Below are positions 26,288-35,411 of a stretch of DNA of 64,000 nucleotides, one piece after another. The notes beneath the pieces are model-generated. The model made no database searches. It was not told the DNA's origin and saw only the letters and a list, made by a program, of their open reading frames with translations. Position 1 is the first letter of the stretch, and each line of letters opens with the position of its first letter. Both the position numbers and the translations under genes were made by a program. The DNA is from Terrirubrum flagellatum (lineage in GTDB: Bacteria; Pseudomonadota; Alphaproteobacteria; Rhizobiales; Beijerinckiaceae): positions 2,604,001 to 2,668,000 of the forward strand of contig NZ_CP091851.1 in assembly GCF_022059845.1 (NCBI RefSeq), read 5' to 3'.

Positions 26288-27496
26288 TCAGGCCGGATAG
26301 ATTTCAAACAGCCCGGCCGCGCCCATGCCGCCGCCGACGCACATGGTGACGACGCCATATTTCACGCCGCGGCGGCGACCCTCGATGAGAAGATGCCCGG
26401 CCATGCGCGCGCCGGTCATACCGAAGGGGTGGCCGATCGCGATCGCGCCGCCATCGACATTGCAGCGCGCGGGATCGATGCCAAGCTTGTCGCGGCAATA
26501 AAGCGCCTGACAGGCGAAAGCCTCGTTCAGCTCCCAGAGATCGATATCGTCGATCCTGAGCCCGTGTCGCTCAAGCAGCTTCGGCACAGCGAAGACCGGA
26601 CCAATGCCCATTTCCTCCGGCGGCACGCCCGCGACCGCCATGCCGCGATAGGCGCCGAGCGGATTCAAATTCTCCCGCGCTGCCGCCTTCGCATCCATTA
26701 GCACCAGAGCCGCGGCGCCGTCGGACAATTGCGAGGCGTTGCCAGCGGTCACATGCTCGCCCGCCTTGATGATTTCGCCATCGGCGAACACCGGCTCGAG
26801 CTTTGTCAATCCATCCAGCGTGGTGTCGGGACGGAAGCCCTCATCCTGCGAGAGCATCACATCTTCGGCGCGCGTCTCGTTCGTCGCCTTGTCGATGGTG
26901 AGCTTGCGGGTCGGCATCGGCGCCAGTTCATCGGCGAAGCGTCGCGCCTGATAGGCCGCAGCGGTGCGCTGCTGGCTTTCGAGCGAGAACTGGTCCTGCG
27001 CCTCGCGCGAGACGCCGTATTTCCGCGCCACGATCTCGGCCGTCTCGATCATCGTCATATACATATGCGGCCAATGCGACAGCACGGCCTCCGAACGGGC
27101 GCGGTGTGAATTCTTGTGCTTGGTCTGGGTCAGGCTGATTGACTCGATGCCGCCCGCGACCAGCGCCTCCATGCCGTCGACCATGATCTGCTTTGCGCCC
27201 GTCGCGATCGCCATCAATCCAGACGAACACATGCGATCGATCGTCATGCCCGACACGGAATCGGGAAGGCCGGCGGACGCGGCTGTGAGACGGCCGATAT
27301 TGTAGCCCTGCGTGCCTTGCTGCGCGGCGCAGCCGAGAATCACATCCTCGATGCGATCAGGCGCGATGCCGGCGCGGCGCACCGCCTCCGCCGTGACATG
27401 GCCTGACAGCGCCGGCGCCTCCGTGTCATTGAACGCGCCGCGAAACGCCTTGCCGATCGGCGTCCTGGCGACCGAGACGATGACGGCTTCGCGCAT
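26288..27496 (-). CDS. Acetyl-CoA acetyltransferase-type thiolase
   Basis: 402 residues. The nucleophile is Cys90 in [13 protein letters not shown]; the His region ([16 protein letters not shown]) and second Cys ([11 protein letters not shown]) are intact. It is less similar to FadA5/FadA6 than the thiolase at 16397 and looks like a general beta-ketothiolase. GAGGAG lies before the ATG. It starts a two-gene unit with the VOC protein, preceded by an operator copy 69 bases upstream. It may finish the pathway by releasing acetyl-CoA or succinyl/propionyl-CoA. Confidence 0.83.
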   Translation of the reverse strand: MREAVIVSVARTPIGKAFRGAFNDTEAPALSGHVTAEAVRRAGIAPDRIEDVILGCAAQQGTQGYNIGRLTAASAGLPDSVSGMTIDRMCSSGLMAIATGAKQIMVDGMEALVAGGIESISLTQTKHKNSHRARSEAVLSHWPHMYMTMIETAEIVARKYGVSREAQDQFSLESQQRTAAAYQARRFADELAPMPTRKLTIDKATNETRAEDVMLSQDEGFRPDTTLDGLTKLEPVFADGEIIKAGEHVTAGNASQLSDGAAALVLMDAKAAARENLNPLGAYRGMAVAGVPPEEMGIGPVFAVPKLLERHGLRIDDIDLWELNEAFACQALYCRDKLGIDPARCNVDGGAIAIGHPFGMTGARMAGHLLIEGRRRGVKYGVVTMCVGGGMGAAGLFEIYPA

Positions 27497-27565
27497 GGCT
27501 CACTCCTCACGGCTTCGCGCGCAGGCGCAGACGGCTTTGCATGCTTTCGCCGGGAGGCCGCAACA

Positions 27566-27581
27566 TCGTCTGATGGGACTA
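27566..27581. promoter_or_regulatory. Operator copy 6, before the thiolase-VOC unit
   Basis: TCGTC-TGATGG-GACTA, 69 bases upstream of the thiolase start and 15 bases beyond the stop of the preceding SDR gene. Confidence 0.78.
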
Positions 27582-27595
27582 ACGGCCTTGAGGCC

Positions 27596-28366
27596 TCAGA
27601 TGGAGTAGCCGCCGTCGACCGCGATCACCTGGCCGGTCACAAATCCCGCCCGCGCAGAGGCGAGATAGATCACCGCTTCCGCCACGTCGGCGGCGGAGCC
27701 GTTGCGCCGCAGCGGCGTGTTGCGCGCCGCGGCCTCCATATACTTATCGTCGATATAGCCGAGTTTTGTCAGCTCGGGATGCTGGCCGGCCTCGATAATC
27801 CCCAGCGCCACGCCGTTGGCGCGCACGCCATAGCGCCCCTCTTCTTTCGCCACGCCTTTCATGATCGCGTTCACGGCCGCCTTCGGCACGACGGAAAGAC
27901 CGTCGGCGGGCGCGTAGCGAAAATGCGCGGCGGTCTGGCAGGCGACGATGGAGCCGCGGGTGCGGCGCAGATGCGGAATCGCCGCATGAACCACGTTGAA
28001 GAAGCCGAAGGCGTCCTGCAGCAGATGCTTGCGCATCAACTCCGGCTCGATCTTGCTGAGATGGATCAGCGGCACCAGCGGCCCCGCGGCGTAAACCACG
28101 GTATGCACGCCGCCGGGGCGATGCGAAGCCTGCTCGAACAGGGCACGCGTCGCTTCGGCGTCCGCAACGTTGAGACGATGCGTCGAGGCTTCGCGGCCCT
28201 CGCCGCGCACGGCCGTCGCGGCTTCCTCGGAGCGCGCTTCATTGTTGAAGAAAGTCAGCGCGACGTCGCAGCCGTTCGCCGCCAGGGAACGGCTAATTTC
28301 AGCGCCCACGCCTCCGCTGCCGCCAATGACGACGGCGACCCCATCGGGAAACAGCGTCTTTGACAT
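27596..28366 (-). CDS. SDR-like protein with an atypical active site
   Basis: 256 residues with an SDR Rossmann start (VIGGSGGVGAEI), YAAG instead of NNAG, and the usual C-terminal GQVIAVDGGYS. At the catalytic position the expected Tyr-x3-Lys reads SVVPK, so Tyr is Ser while Lys is kept. The protein may use another residue, as in enoyl reductase-like SDRs, or may be inactive as a dehydrogenase. GAGGGACGC precedes the ATG. It is the last gene of the unit fadB-ipdA-ipdB-SDR. Confidence 0.7.
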   Translation of the reverse strand: MSKTLFPDGVAVVIGGSGGVGAEISRSLAANGCDVALTFFNNEARSEEAATAVRGEGREASTHRLNVADAEATRALFEQASHRPGGVHTVVYAAGPLVPLIHLSKIEPELMRKHLLQDAFGFFNVVHAAIPHLRRTRGSIVACQTAAHFRYAPADGLSVVPKAAVNAIMKGVAKEEGRYGVRANGVALGIIEAGQHPELTKLGYIDDKYMEAAARNTPLRRNGSAADVAEAVIYLASARAGFVTGQVIAVDGGYSI

Positions 28367-28398
28367 GCGTCCCTCAGTCTCCCGCGGCTATGCCGCGC

Positions 28399-29193
28399 TC
28401 ACGGGCGCGCGCCCGGCGGATTTCCCTTGATCACGCCAGCGCGCAGATCATGCGGATCGAGCTTGCGGATGACAGTGATCTGCTCCTCGGTCGGCGCGGC
28501 CGTGATGTGCTTGCTTGCTGGGGCAAGAAGCGGAAATCCCGTCGCCGCCTGCGCCTGATCGAACGTGACGCCTGGATGCAGCGACAGCACGCGCGCCGCA
28601 TGATCGGGGCCTTTGAAATCCATCACGCAGAGATCGGTGACGATAATGCCAAGATCGCCGCCGGCGCGGCGCGCGCCTTCAGGGAACCTTTTGTCGGAAT
28701 AGCCGACGCTCGCGACCACATCGACCTCGCCTTCAATAAAGGCCCGCTTGCTGTGCGCCGGCAGGAACATCGAGTTGCGATGATTGACGCTGTTGCCGGG
28801 AAATCCGCGCATGCCGAGCATCTGCACCTTCGGCTTCCTGAAATCGCCAAGGCAGGAGATATTCGCTTGCCCCCAGCGATCGACCTGCACCGGCGTCACC
28901 ATGGCGTGACGACGGCCTGACCAGACATTGTCGAACACGCGGCCATAGGGCATCCAGCCCGCGAATTTCGGCTTATAGTCGCCGCGCGGCCCAAGCGGCA
29001 CGGGCTCCTCGACGAGATAGGCTTCGCCATCCGTCATCATCAGTTGCGGCGCGAAGGTAAGTTTTGCGAGGCTCGCCGCGATGCGCGGCAGGACGCCGAT
29101 GCCGGTCGCCAGCACCTCGCCTTCGCCGCGCCACGCTTCCGCGGCGGCTGCGATGATGAGTTCGGCGAGCGTGAATTCCTTTGCTGTGGTCAT
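28399..29193 (-). CDS. ipdB: IpdB-like subunit of the steroid ring-cleaving hydrolase
   Basis: 264 residues, CoA-transferase family I fold. It closely follows mycobacterial IpdB: KLTFAPQLMMTDGEA, GWMPYGRVFDNVWSGRRH, VQVDRWGQANIS, MRGFPGNSVNHRNS, FKGPDHAARVLSLHPGVT. IpdAB is not a transferase but a hydrolase that opens the last (C) ring of the steroid remnant COCHEA-CoA. The gene lies 12 bases after ipdA. The Comamonas counterpart is ScdL2 or ScdL1. Confidence 0.85.
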   Translation of the reverse strand: MTTAKEFTLAELIIAAAAEAWRGEGEVLATGIGVLPRIAASLAKLTFAPQLMMTDGEAYLVEEPVPLGPRGDYKPKFAGWMPYGRVFDNVWSGRRHAMVTPVQVDRWGQANISCLGDFRKPKVQMLGMRGFPGNSVNHRNSMFLPAHSKRAFIEGEVDVVASVGYSDKRFPEGARRAGGDLGIIVTDLCVMDFKGPDHAARVLSLHPGVTFDQAQAATGFPLLAPASKHITAAPTEEQITVIRKLDPHDLRAGVIKGNPPGARP

Positions 29194-29205
29194 GACGAAT
29201 TCCGC

Positions 29206-30084
29206 TCAGAAGACCGGCAGCGGCAGGCTGCGGATATGCGACGCGCCGCCGATGCGATCGAGATAGCCCGCCTCTCCCGGCGCGACGTAATCCTGATAAT
29301 AGCGGGACCAGCCGTCAGGTTCGGCCGCGGACGCGGCGTAAGCTCTGAGGTGCGCGGAGTCCCAGCCATAAGCGTCATGCGCAGCGGTGGGATGAGCGCC
29401 GCCAGGCGCCAGCGTCACGCCGCTGACGAAACAACGCTCGAACAGATTCGTTTTCGCGGTGTCGGAATGCGCGAGATCGAGCCGGTCCACCAGCATTTCA
29501 GTCGTGACGAAACTGCGCTCCGCGGCGCGCGCGAACAGCCCGTCGAAATAGGGATCTGGACCGTCCGTTTGCGTGTTGCCGAGACGATCGGCGCGGCTGA
29601 CATGGATCAGCGCCACATCAAGCCTGATCGCCGGCATGGCGAGAAGCGTCTCGCCATCATCATAGGGCGAGCGCACCGTCCTGAATTCGGGATTGTAGGT
29701 CAGAACGTCGGAGCCGAGGCCGACGCGCGTCGGCAGGAACGGCAGACGATGCGCCGCCGCCTGCAAACCAATGAGCAGCAGGCCCTCATCAAGCTCATTG
29801 ACCTCGACCGTTCCCGCTTCGCGCGCCTTGCGGAAATAGGGTTCGATCGGAATCGCATCGAGCGACACGAAACCGTACATGAGCTTCTTCACCTTGCCGG
29901 CGGCGCAGAGCATGCCGATCTCCGGCCCGCCATAGGCGACGACGGTCAGATCCTTCAGATCGGATCGCAGGATTTCGCGGATCAGCGCCATGGGCTTGCG
30001 ACGCGGCCCCCACCCGCCAACGCCGATCGTCATGCCGTCGCGCAATTGCCCGACAACCGACGAGAGAGACATTTCCTTGTTCAT
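29206..30084 (-). CDS. ipdA: IpdA-like subunit of the steroid ring-cleaving hydrolase
   Basis: 292 residues. Landmarks shared with IpdA are TIGVGGWGPRRKPMA, AYGGPEIGMLCAAGKVKK, YGFVSLD, VEVNELDEGLL and RLPFLPTRVGLGSDV. The family's catalytic Glu is reported in IpdA, and the conserved acidic ELDEG segment fits that position. I use ATG 30084 with GTGAGG just upstream; a GTG three codons earlier is possible. It works as a heteromer with the adjacent IpdB. This pair is the strongest evidence that the island degrades a steroid-type bicyclic remnant. Confidence 0.87.
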   Translation of the reverse strand: MNKEMSLSSVVGQLRDGMTIGVGGWGPRRKPMALIREILRSDLKDLTVVAYGGPEIGMLCAAGKVKKLMYGFVSLDAIPIEPYFRKAREAGTVEVNELDEGLLLIGLQAAAHRLPFLPTRVGLGSDVLTYNPEFRTVRSPYDDGETLLAMPAIRLDVALIHVSRADRLGNTQTDGPDPYFDGLFARAAERSFVTTEMLVDRLDLAHSDTAKTNLFERCFVSGVTLAPGGAHPTAAHDAYGWDSAHLRAYAASAAEPDGWSRYYQDYVAPGEAGYLDRIGGASHIRSLPLPVF

Positions 30085-30123
30085 CGGCCTCACTATTCAG
30101 CAGACAGAAAATTCGTGCGGCGC

Positions 30124-32217
30124 TCAGCCATGAAAGCCGCGCCCTTCGGCCGCGAGCCGTTCGATGAGAGGCGCGGGCCGGAAATGATCTTCGCCAGTCG
30201 AGGCGCCATAGCCGCGAAGCGCCTTTGCGATTTCCGGCAGGCCAACCTGATCGGCGTAGAACATCGGGCCGCCGAGATAACGCGGGAAACCGAAACCGCT
30301 GGTCCAGATCACATCGACGTCGCCGGCGCGCGCCGCGCCGCCTTCCTCAAGGATCAGCGCCGCTTCATTGATCATGGCGTAGAGGCAGCGCTCGACGATT
30401 TCCTGATCAGAGATGGCGCGCGCCGTCAGCCCGCGCTCCGCGCGATAGGCGCCAAGCAAATCCTCGGTCGCCTTGTCGGGCGATGATTTCCGCTTCTCGT
30501 CATAGGCGTAGTAGCCCGCGCCCGATTTCTGACCGAGCCGTCCCGCGGCGATCAGCCGGTCGACGATGTCGCAACTCCGTTCCCGCGCCGTCATCCGCGA
30601 GAAGCGTGCGCGGCGCGTTGCGGCGATCACATCGAGGCCGGCCATGTCAGCGAGCGCGAGGGGGCCGACGGGAAAGCCGAAACGCACCAGCGCCGCATCA
30701 ATCTGCCAGGGCGTCGCGCCCTCCTCCAGCAGGAAAAGCGCCTCGCGCGTGCGCTTCGACAGCATGCGGTTGGCGACAAAACCTTCGGAACGGCCGACCA
30801 TGACGGGAATTTTCCCCAACGCCTTGCCGAATTGCATGATCGTCGCAAGCACGTCGGGCGCGGTCTTTGTCGCGCGGACATTCTCAAGAAGCTTCATGGC
30901 GTAGGCGGGATTGAAGAAATGCATCCCGCAGATATTTTCGGGATGTGCGCTCGCTGTCGCGAGATCGTCGATATCGAGAAATGAGGTGTTCGTCGCGATG
31001 ATCGCATCGTCGCGCAGCGCGCGGCTCAAACGGGCGATCATCTCGCGCTTCGGCCCGACCTCCTCGGCGATCGTCTCGATCGCGAGGTCAACGCTCTTCA
31101 GATCATCAAGCGACGTCGTCGCCGACAGGCGCGCCAGCCGTGAATCCGTCTCTTCCTGCGAGAGGCTGCCGCGGCTTTTCTGGCCCTCATAGATGTTCGC
31201 GACCGCTCCGCGCGCCTTGGCGAGAGACGCTTCCGACCGGCCAAGCAGAATAACGGGGAGGCCTACATCGAGACAGCAGACGGCGATCCCGCGCGCCATC
31301 AATCCCGTTCCGGCAATGACGACGCTTTTAATCGGGCGCGGCTGTGCGTCAGCCGTCGCGCCGTCGAGCTTCTGCGCCGCGCGTTCGGCGACGAAGAGAT
31401 GACGCAACGCCTTCGATTGTGGCGACGTGACAAGGCCGCGAATGACTGTCCGTTCCTTCACGGCCGCTTCCGCAAACGGCGTCTCAGCCGCCATCTCGAA
31501 CAAATCGACCGCCACCTGCGGCGCGTTGAAGCCGCGATATTTCCGCGCCAGCGCAGTACGTGCGGCCTCCGCGGCCGCCTTGTCGAAAGCGGGAAACGGC
31601 CTTTCGCTGACGCGTCGCGGCGGAGAGTCCTCAGCGATGAGTCGCTGCGCATAGACCGTCGCGCCCGCCTGCAGATCGCCATCCGTAATTTCGTCAATCA
31701 GGCCGCATTCAAACGCCTGCGCCGCCGTCAGCTCGACGCCCCCACTGATCATCTTAAGCGCCGTCTCGACGCCAACGAGTCGCGGCAATCGCACCACGCC
31801 GCCGGCGCCCGGCAGAATGCCAAGTTTCACCTCGGGAACGCCAAGCCGCGCGTCGCGCGCAGCGATGCGATAGTTGCAGGCGAGCGCAAGTTCGAGGCCG
31901 CCGCCCAACGCCGTTCCATGAATCGCGGCGATCACGGGCTTCGCGCAGGCGTCGAGACGCGCGATCACCTCGGCCAATTGCGGATCGAGCATCGGCCGCC
32001 CGAGTTCGCGAATGTCGGCGCCCACGACGAAAGTGCGCCCCTTGCAGATCAGCACGAGCGTCTTTGCGCTCGCATTCGCCTCGAATGCGTCGAGCGCGCC
32101 AACAAGCCCGGCGCGCACGCCATGCGACAGCGCATTGACGGGCGGATTGTCGATGAAAGCGAGCATCATCTCGCCTGATTGCGAGGTCGAAACCGGATTG
32201 CGAAACGCGTCGTTCAT
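30124..32217 (-). CDS. Bifunctional enoyl-CoA hydratase/3-hydroxyacyl-CoA dehydrogenase (FadB/FadJ type)
   Basis: 697 residues. The N-terminal crotonase domain (about 1-190) has FVVGADIREL and GTALGGGLELALAC oxyanion segments. A linker leads to an NAD-binding domain beginning VVIAGTGLMARGIA near residue 300. The 3-hydroxyacyl-CoA dehydrogenase catalytic region is HFFNPAYAMKLLE, and two C-terminal 3HCDH domains follow. It carries out two successive beta-oxidation steps. It heads the unit with ipdA, ipdB and an SDR. The operator is 161 bases upstream, the largest distance of the set; no better start was seen. Confidence 0.85.
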   Translation of the reverse strand: MNDAFRNPVSTSQSGEMMLAFIDNPPVNALSHGVRAGLVGALDAFEANASAKTLVLICKGRTFVVGADIRELGRPMLDPQLAEVIARLDACAKPVIAAIHGTALGGGLELALACNYRIAARDARLGVPEVKLGILPGAGGVVRLPRLVGVETALKMISGGVELTAAQAFECGLIDEITDGDLQAGATVYAQRLIAEDSPPRRVSERPFPAFDKAAAEAARTALARKYRGFNAPQVAVDLFEMAAETPFAEAAVKERTVIRGLVTSPQSKALRHLFVAERAAQKLDGATADAQPRPIKSVVIAGTGLMARGIAVCCLDVGLPVILLGRSEASLAKARGAVANIYEGQKSRGSLSQEETDSRLARLSATTSLDDLKSVDLAIETIAEEVGPKREMIARLSRALRDDAIIATNTSFLDIDDLATASAHPENICGMHFFNPAYAMKLLENVRATKTAPDVLATIMQFGKALGKIPVMVGRSEGFVANRMLSKRTREALFLLEEGATPWQIDAALVRFGFPVGPLALADMAGLDVIAATRRARFSRMTARERSCDIVDRLIAAGRLGQKSGAGYYAYDEKRKSSPDKATEDLLGAYRAERGLTARAISDQEIVERCLYAMINEAALILEEGGAARAGDVDVIWTSGFGFPRYLGGPMFYADQVGLPEIAKALRGYGASTGEDHFRPAPLIERLAAEGRGFHG

Positions 32218-32378
32218 GCCGGGTCGGCGCTCGCGCGCACGCGACGCTTCAACGAGCCTTGCAGGTCTTTTCTCTCAACGACCGCAGCGCCCATCGCCTC
32301 CGCCCGCTTTCTCTGGAATCTGTCGCGAAGCCAAGGAGTTCGCAGCTTCGATCGAACCGTCGCAAGGGAGCTGCTGCA

Positions 32379-32394
32379 TCGTCTGAAGGGACTA
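32379..32394. promoter_or_regulatory. Operator copy 7, before the fadB-ipdA-ipdB unit
   Basis: TCGTC-TGAAGG-GACTA, 14 bases beyond the stop of the Old Yellow Enzyme gene and 161 bases before the start of the FadB-like gene. The 161 bases between hold no other recognisable gene. Confidence 0.78.
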
Positions 32395-32407
32395 AAATCG
32401 CCGGCTC

Positions 32408-33538
32408 TCACCAGAGTGTCGGCAAGAGGTCTTTTGTATAGGCGGCGCACTCGGAAAACCGGCCGTCGCGCGCCTTGCGGACCCATTCGGGATCAGCGAG
32501 CAGGGCGCGGCCGACGGCGAGCAGATCGAATTCTCCGCGCGCGAAAGCTTCCGCGACCGGCGCGACCGAAGCCGGCTCCGCGGCTCTGAGGCCCGGGCGA
32601 TCAAGACCCACGCTGCCAACCGCGATGACGGGCGCGCCGGTGAGAAGTTTCGTCCAACCCGCGAGTGTGCGCGCGCCTTCATCAGGGAATCCCGGCTCCC
32701 AGGCGCGACGGGTCGAACAATGAAAGAGCGAGACGCCGGCGTCGCGCAGAGGCTCCAGCACATCGGCAAGTTCTCGCGGCGTGTCGGCGAGCTTCGCCGC
32801 ATAGTCCTGCTGCTTCCATTGCGAGAAGCGAAAGGAAATCGGGAAATAGGCGCCGACGCGCGCCCGCATCGCGCTGACGATCTCGACCGCGAAGCGCGTC
32901 CGCGCGCGGCGGTCGCCGCCATAGCGATCCGTCCTGCGGTTTGTCACAGCCCAGAAAAATTCGTCGATGAGATAGCCGTGCGCGCCGTGAATTTCGACGC
33001 CGTCACAACCCATGTGTTTTGCGTCAGCGGCGGCTTGGGCGTAAGATCCGATGACCTCGGCGATCTCTTTCTCCGTCATCGCATGGGTGACATCGGGAAG
33101 GCCTGTGAACGCATTCGCATTCTCGGATGGACCAAATCCGGGAACATCGGGATCCGGCGCCATGCCGCGGCGGCGGAAACTGCCGGTGTGCCAGAGCTGC
33201 GGAAAGAAGAGTCCGCCCGCGGCGTGCACGGCTCTCACCACATCGCTCCAGCCGGAGAGAGTGGTCTCGCCCGCAAAATAGGGAACGCCTTCGTAGCTCG
33301 GCGCAGAGGGATGGCTGATATAGGTCCCCTCGCTGATGATGAGGCCGACGCCATTCGCCGCGCGCCGCGCGTAATAATCCGCGACGGTGGCGTGCGGCGC
33401 GCCATCCGGACAGAGATAGCGCGACATCGGCGCCATCGCGATGCGGCTTTGCAGCGACAGACCGGCGATTTCCGCGGGCTCGAACAGCGCGTCGAGCGCT
33501 GAAGGCGCCTCAGCGGACGCGATTTCCTGTGATTTCAT
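32408..33538 (-). CDS. Old Yellow Enzyme family NADH:flavin oxidoreductase
   Basis: 376 residues, a single FMN-binding TIM barrel without the FAD/4Fe-4S C-terminal half of 2,4-dienoyl-CoA reductase. Landmarks are IAMAPMSRYLCPDG, FFPQLWHTGS, and the substrate-binding VEIHGAHGYLIDEFFW. Such enzymes reduce activated C=C bonds of enones or enoyl thioesters. The ATG at 33538 lies inside the end of the SnoaL-like gene (29-base overlap). It is the last gene of the ipdC operon, so it may reduce an unsaturated ketone of the ring remnant. Confidence 0.8.
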   Translation of the reverse strand: MKSQEIASAEAPSALDALFEPAEIAGLSLQSRIAMAPMSRYLCPDGAPHATVADYYARRAANGVGLIISEGTYISHPSAPSYEGVPYFAGETTLSGWSDVVRAVHAAGGLFFPQLWHTGSFRRRGMAPDPDVPGFGPSENANAFTGLPDVTHAMTEKEIAEVIGSYAQAAADAKHMGCDGVEIHGAHGYLIDEFFWAVTNRRTDRYGGDRRARTRFAVEIVSAMRARVGAYFPISFRFSQWKQQDYAAKLADTPRELADVLEPLRDAGVSLFHCSTRRAWEPGFPDEGARTLAGWTKLLTGAPVIAVGSVGLDRPGLRAAEPASVAPVAEAFARGEFDLLAVGRALLADPEWVRKARDGRFSECAAYTKDLLPTLW

Positions 33539-34139
33539 GTCCGGCCCGCATAGTCTCAATGAAGCGCTCCAGCGGCGCAGGCGCCGCGAGCGCCGCATCA
33601 CCAAGGCCGCCCGCCTCCCAGAATTTCTTCCAGGACGGAAACAGATCGTGGAACGAACCATGATAAGGCTCGCGGCCCGGCCAGCGCATCTTGCGCGATC
33701 CGATCGGCGGTTTGTTAAGATCGGTCGCGTACCAGTAAAGCGGCTGGCGGCGGCGGAAATACCAGCGGCCGGCGATGCGCTCATAACGATCGAAATACAT
33801 CATCTGCATGATGACCCATTCGCCGCCGGTCTCATGCTCGTTCTTGGAATAGACGATGCCAACGGCGCTGTCTGGCGTCTCAAACTCAATGATCTGGGTG
33901 CCGACATGATGCGAGGTGCCGTCGAACTGGCTGCGCATCGTCTCGTCGAGCCAGTCGCGTAACGCCCGACGCCCGCTCTTTCCCTTCCCGACCGCGACGT
34001 CCTCCGGAAACAGGTTCGCCATCGCATCCATGTCGCGCATGTCAAGCGCGAGCGAATATTTGGAGATGAGCTGGCGGATCTCGTCGCGGGATTCGATTCG
34101 ATCGAGTCGCGCGAGGATTTCGGCGCTGCGGTCCTCCAT
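33510..34139 (-). CDS. SnoaL/NTF2-like protein 1
   Basis: 209 residues. The first 150 are a SnoaL-like alpha-beta cone (IESRDEIRQLISKYSLALDMRDMDAMANLF start), the fold also used by ketosteroid isomerase, bile-acid dehydratases and scytalone dehydratase. A ring-type TSHHVG motif and an acidic patch could form a small-molecule pocket. ACGGAGG lies before the ATG. It is in the ipdC operon. It may isomerise or dehydrate a ring intermediate; the exact reaction is unknown. Confidence 0.7.
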   Translation of the reverse strand: MEDRSAEILARLDRIESRDEIRQLISKYSLALDMRDMDAMANLFPEDVAVGKGKSGRRALRDWLDETMRSQFDGTSHHVGTQIIEFETPDSAVGIVYSKNEHETGGEWVIMQMMYFDRYERIAGRWYFRRRQPLYWYATDLNKPPIGSRKMRWPGREPYHGSFHDLFPSWKKFWEAGGLGDAALAAPAPLERFIETMRAGHEITGNRVR

Positions 34140-34158
34140 GGCGGCCTCCGTCAGCGGC

Positions 34159-34617
34159 TCAGAAATAATAGCGGCCGATCGCGTCGGCGACGCAGGCCGG
34201 CTTCTGTCCGCCCTCGATCTCGATCGTGACGCGGACGATAGTCTGGACCGCCTTCTCCGTCAGCAACTCCGCCTTGACGAGCTCACCGACGCCGCGCACG
34301 CGCGAATTCACCTTGACAGGCGCGGGAAAGCGCACGCGGTCGCAGCCATAATTCACGCCCATGGTCATGCCTTCGGCGCGAAACAGCTCCGGCAGGAACA
34401 TGTTGACCAGCGACAGCGTGAGATAGCCATGCGCCACCGTCGCGCCGAACGGGCCTGACTTCGCGCGCTCAGGGTCGACATGGATCCATTGATGATCGCC
34501 CGTCGCCTCGGCGAAGAGATCGATGCGCTCCTGATCGATCAGCAGCCACTCGCTGGCGCCGAGCGCACTGCCGACATTCGTGACCGCCTCATCAGCCGAT
34601 CTGAAGACGAGACCCAT
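34159..34617 (-). CDS. MaoC-like (R)-specific enoyl-CoA hydratase
   Basis: 152 residues with the hydratase-2 motif FAEATGDHQWIHVDPERAK, giving the catalytic Asp/His pair, and the following GATVAHGYLTLSL. It should hydrate a 2-enoyl-CoA to the (R)-3-hydroxyacyl-CoA. It shares one base with the ipdF stop (TGATG) and is part of the ipdC operon. It would provide the R-hydroxy substrate for the Hsd4-like SDR at 13769. Confidence 0.8.
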   Translation of the reverse strand: MGLVFRSADEAVTNVGSALGASEWLLIDQERIDLFAEATGDHQWIHVDPERAKSGPFGATVAHGYLTLSLVNMFLPELFRAEGMTMGVNYGCDRVRFPAPVKVNSRVRGVGELVKAELLTEKAVQTIVRVTIEIEGGQKPACVADAIGRYYF

Positions 34618-35411
34618 CAGGCGCGCTGGCTCGACACGGATACGACTTCGCCGACCATGTATCCGGCGTAGTCGCTCGCAAGAAACATGATGACGTTCGC
34701 GATCTCCCAGACCTCCGCCGGGCGCCCGAACGCCTCCTGGCGCGACAGCGAATCGAGAAATTCCTGCGGCGCCGATCGCTTGAGGAATTCATGCATGGCG
34801 ATCGAGGGCGAGACCGCGTTGATGCGCACGCCATGTTCGGCCGCCTCGACAGCGCTGCAACGGGTCAGCGCCATGACGCCGGCCTTCGCCGCGGCGTAAT
34901 GCGCCTGCCCCTTCTGCGCGCGCCATCCCAGCACCGACGCATTGTTGATGATCGCGCCCGCGCGACGCGGAATCATCTTCTTCAGCATGGCGCGCGTCAT
35001 GCGGAACGTGCCGGTGAGCGTCACGTCGAGAACCAGGCTCCATTCCGCGTCAGTCATTTCAACAACAGGCTTGAGCCCGCCAAGGCCAGCGTTGTTGACG
35101 AGCACATCGACGCCGCCAAGCTCCGCTTCCGCCGCATCGACCAGCGCCTGCACCTGCGCCTCGTCGGAGACGTTGCACATCAGGCGCGAGATTGGCGTAT
35201 CCGGCGCGACGGCAGCCAGCTTCTCCACCGCTTCATCAAGCCGACGCTCATGAATGTCGGAGATCATCAGTGCGCGGCAGCCCTCCTCCAGCGCGCGCTT
35301 CGCCGTTGCAAAGCCGATGCCGACGCCGGCCGCCGCGGTGATGAGAACGGACTTTCCCTTGAGCAGCCCGTGACCTGGCACGTAGGCCGGAATCGGCGGC
35401 GCTTCGCTCAT
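34617..35411 (-). CDS. ipdF: IpdF-like SDR dehydrogenase
   Basis: 264 residues. It matches mycobacterial IpdF closely: PGHGLLKGKSVLITAAAGVG, ISDIHERRLDEA, NNAGLGGLKPV, NNASVLGWRAQ, YAAAKAGVMALTRCS, VSPSIA. IpdF acts on 5-hydroxy-HIC-CoA-type intermediates of the C/D-ring pathway. The ATG at 35411 overlaps the echA20 stop by four bases (ATGA). A longer open frame upstream only shadows echA20. Confidence 0.87.
   Translation of the reverse strand: MSEAPPIPAYVPGHGLLKGKSVLITAAAGVGIGFATAKRALEEGCRALMISDIHERRLDEAVEKLAAVAPDTPISRLMCNVSDEAQVQALVDAAEAELGGVDVLVNNAGLGGLKPVVEMTDAEWSLVLDVTLTGTFRMTRAMLKKMIPRRAGAIINNASVLGWRAQKGQAHYAAAKAGVMALTRCSAVEAAEHGVRINAVSPSIAMHEFLKRSAPQEFLDSLSRQEAFGRPAEVWEIANVIMFLASDYAGYMVGEVVSVSSQRA

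Noticed and set aside
29044-30486. Open frame of 480 codons opposite ipdA and ipdB
   Set aside because: Antisense to the strongest family matches in the window and lacking any domain.
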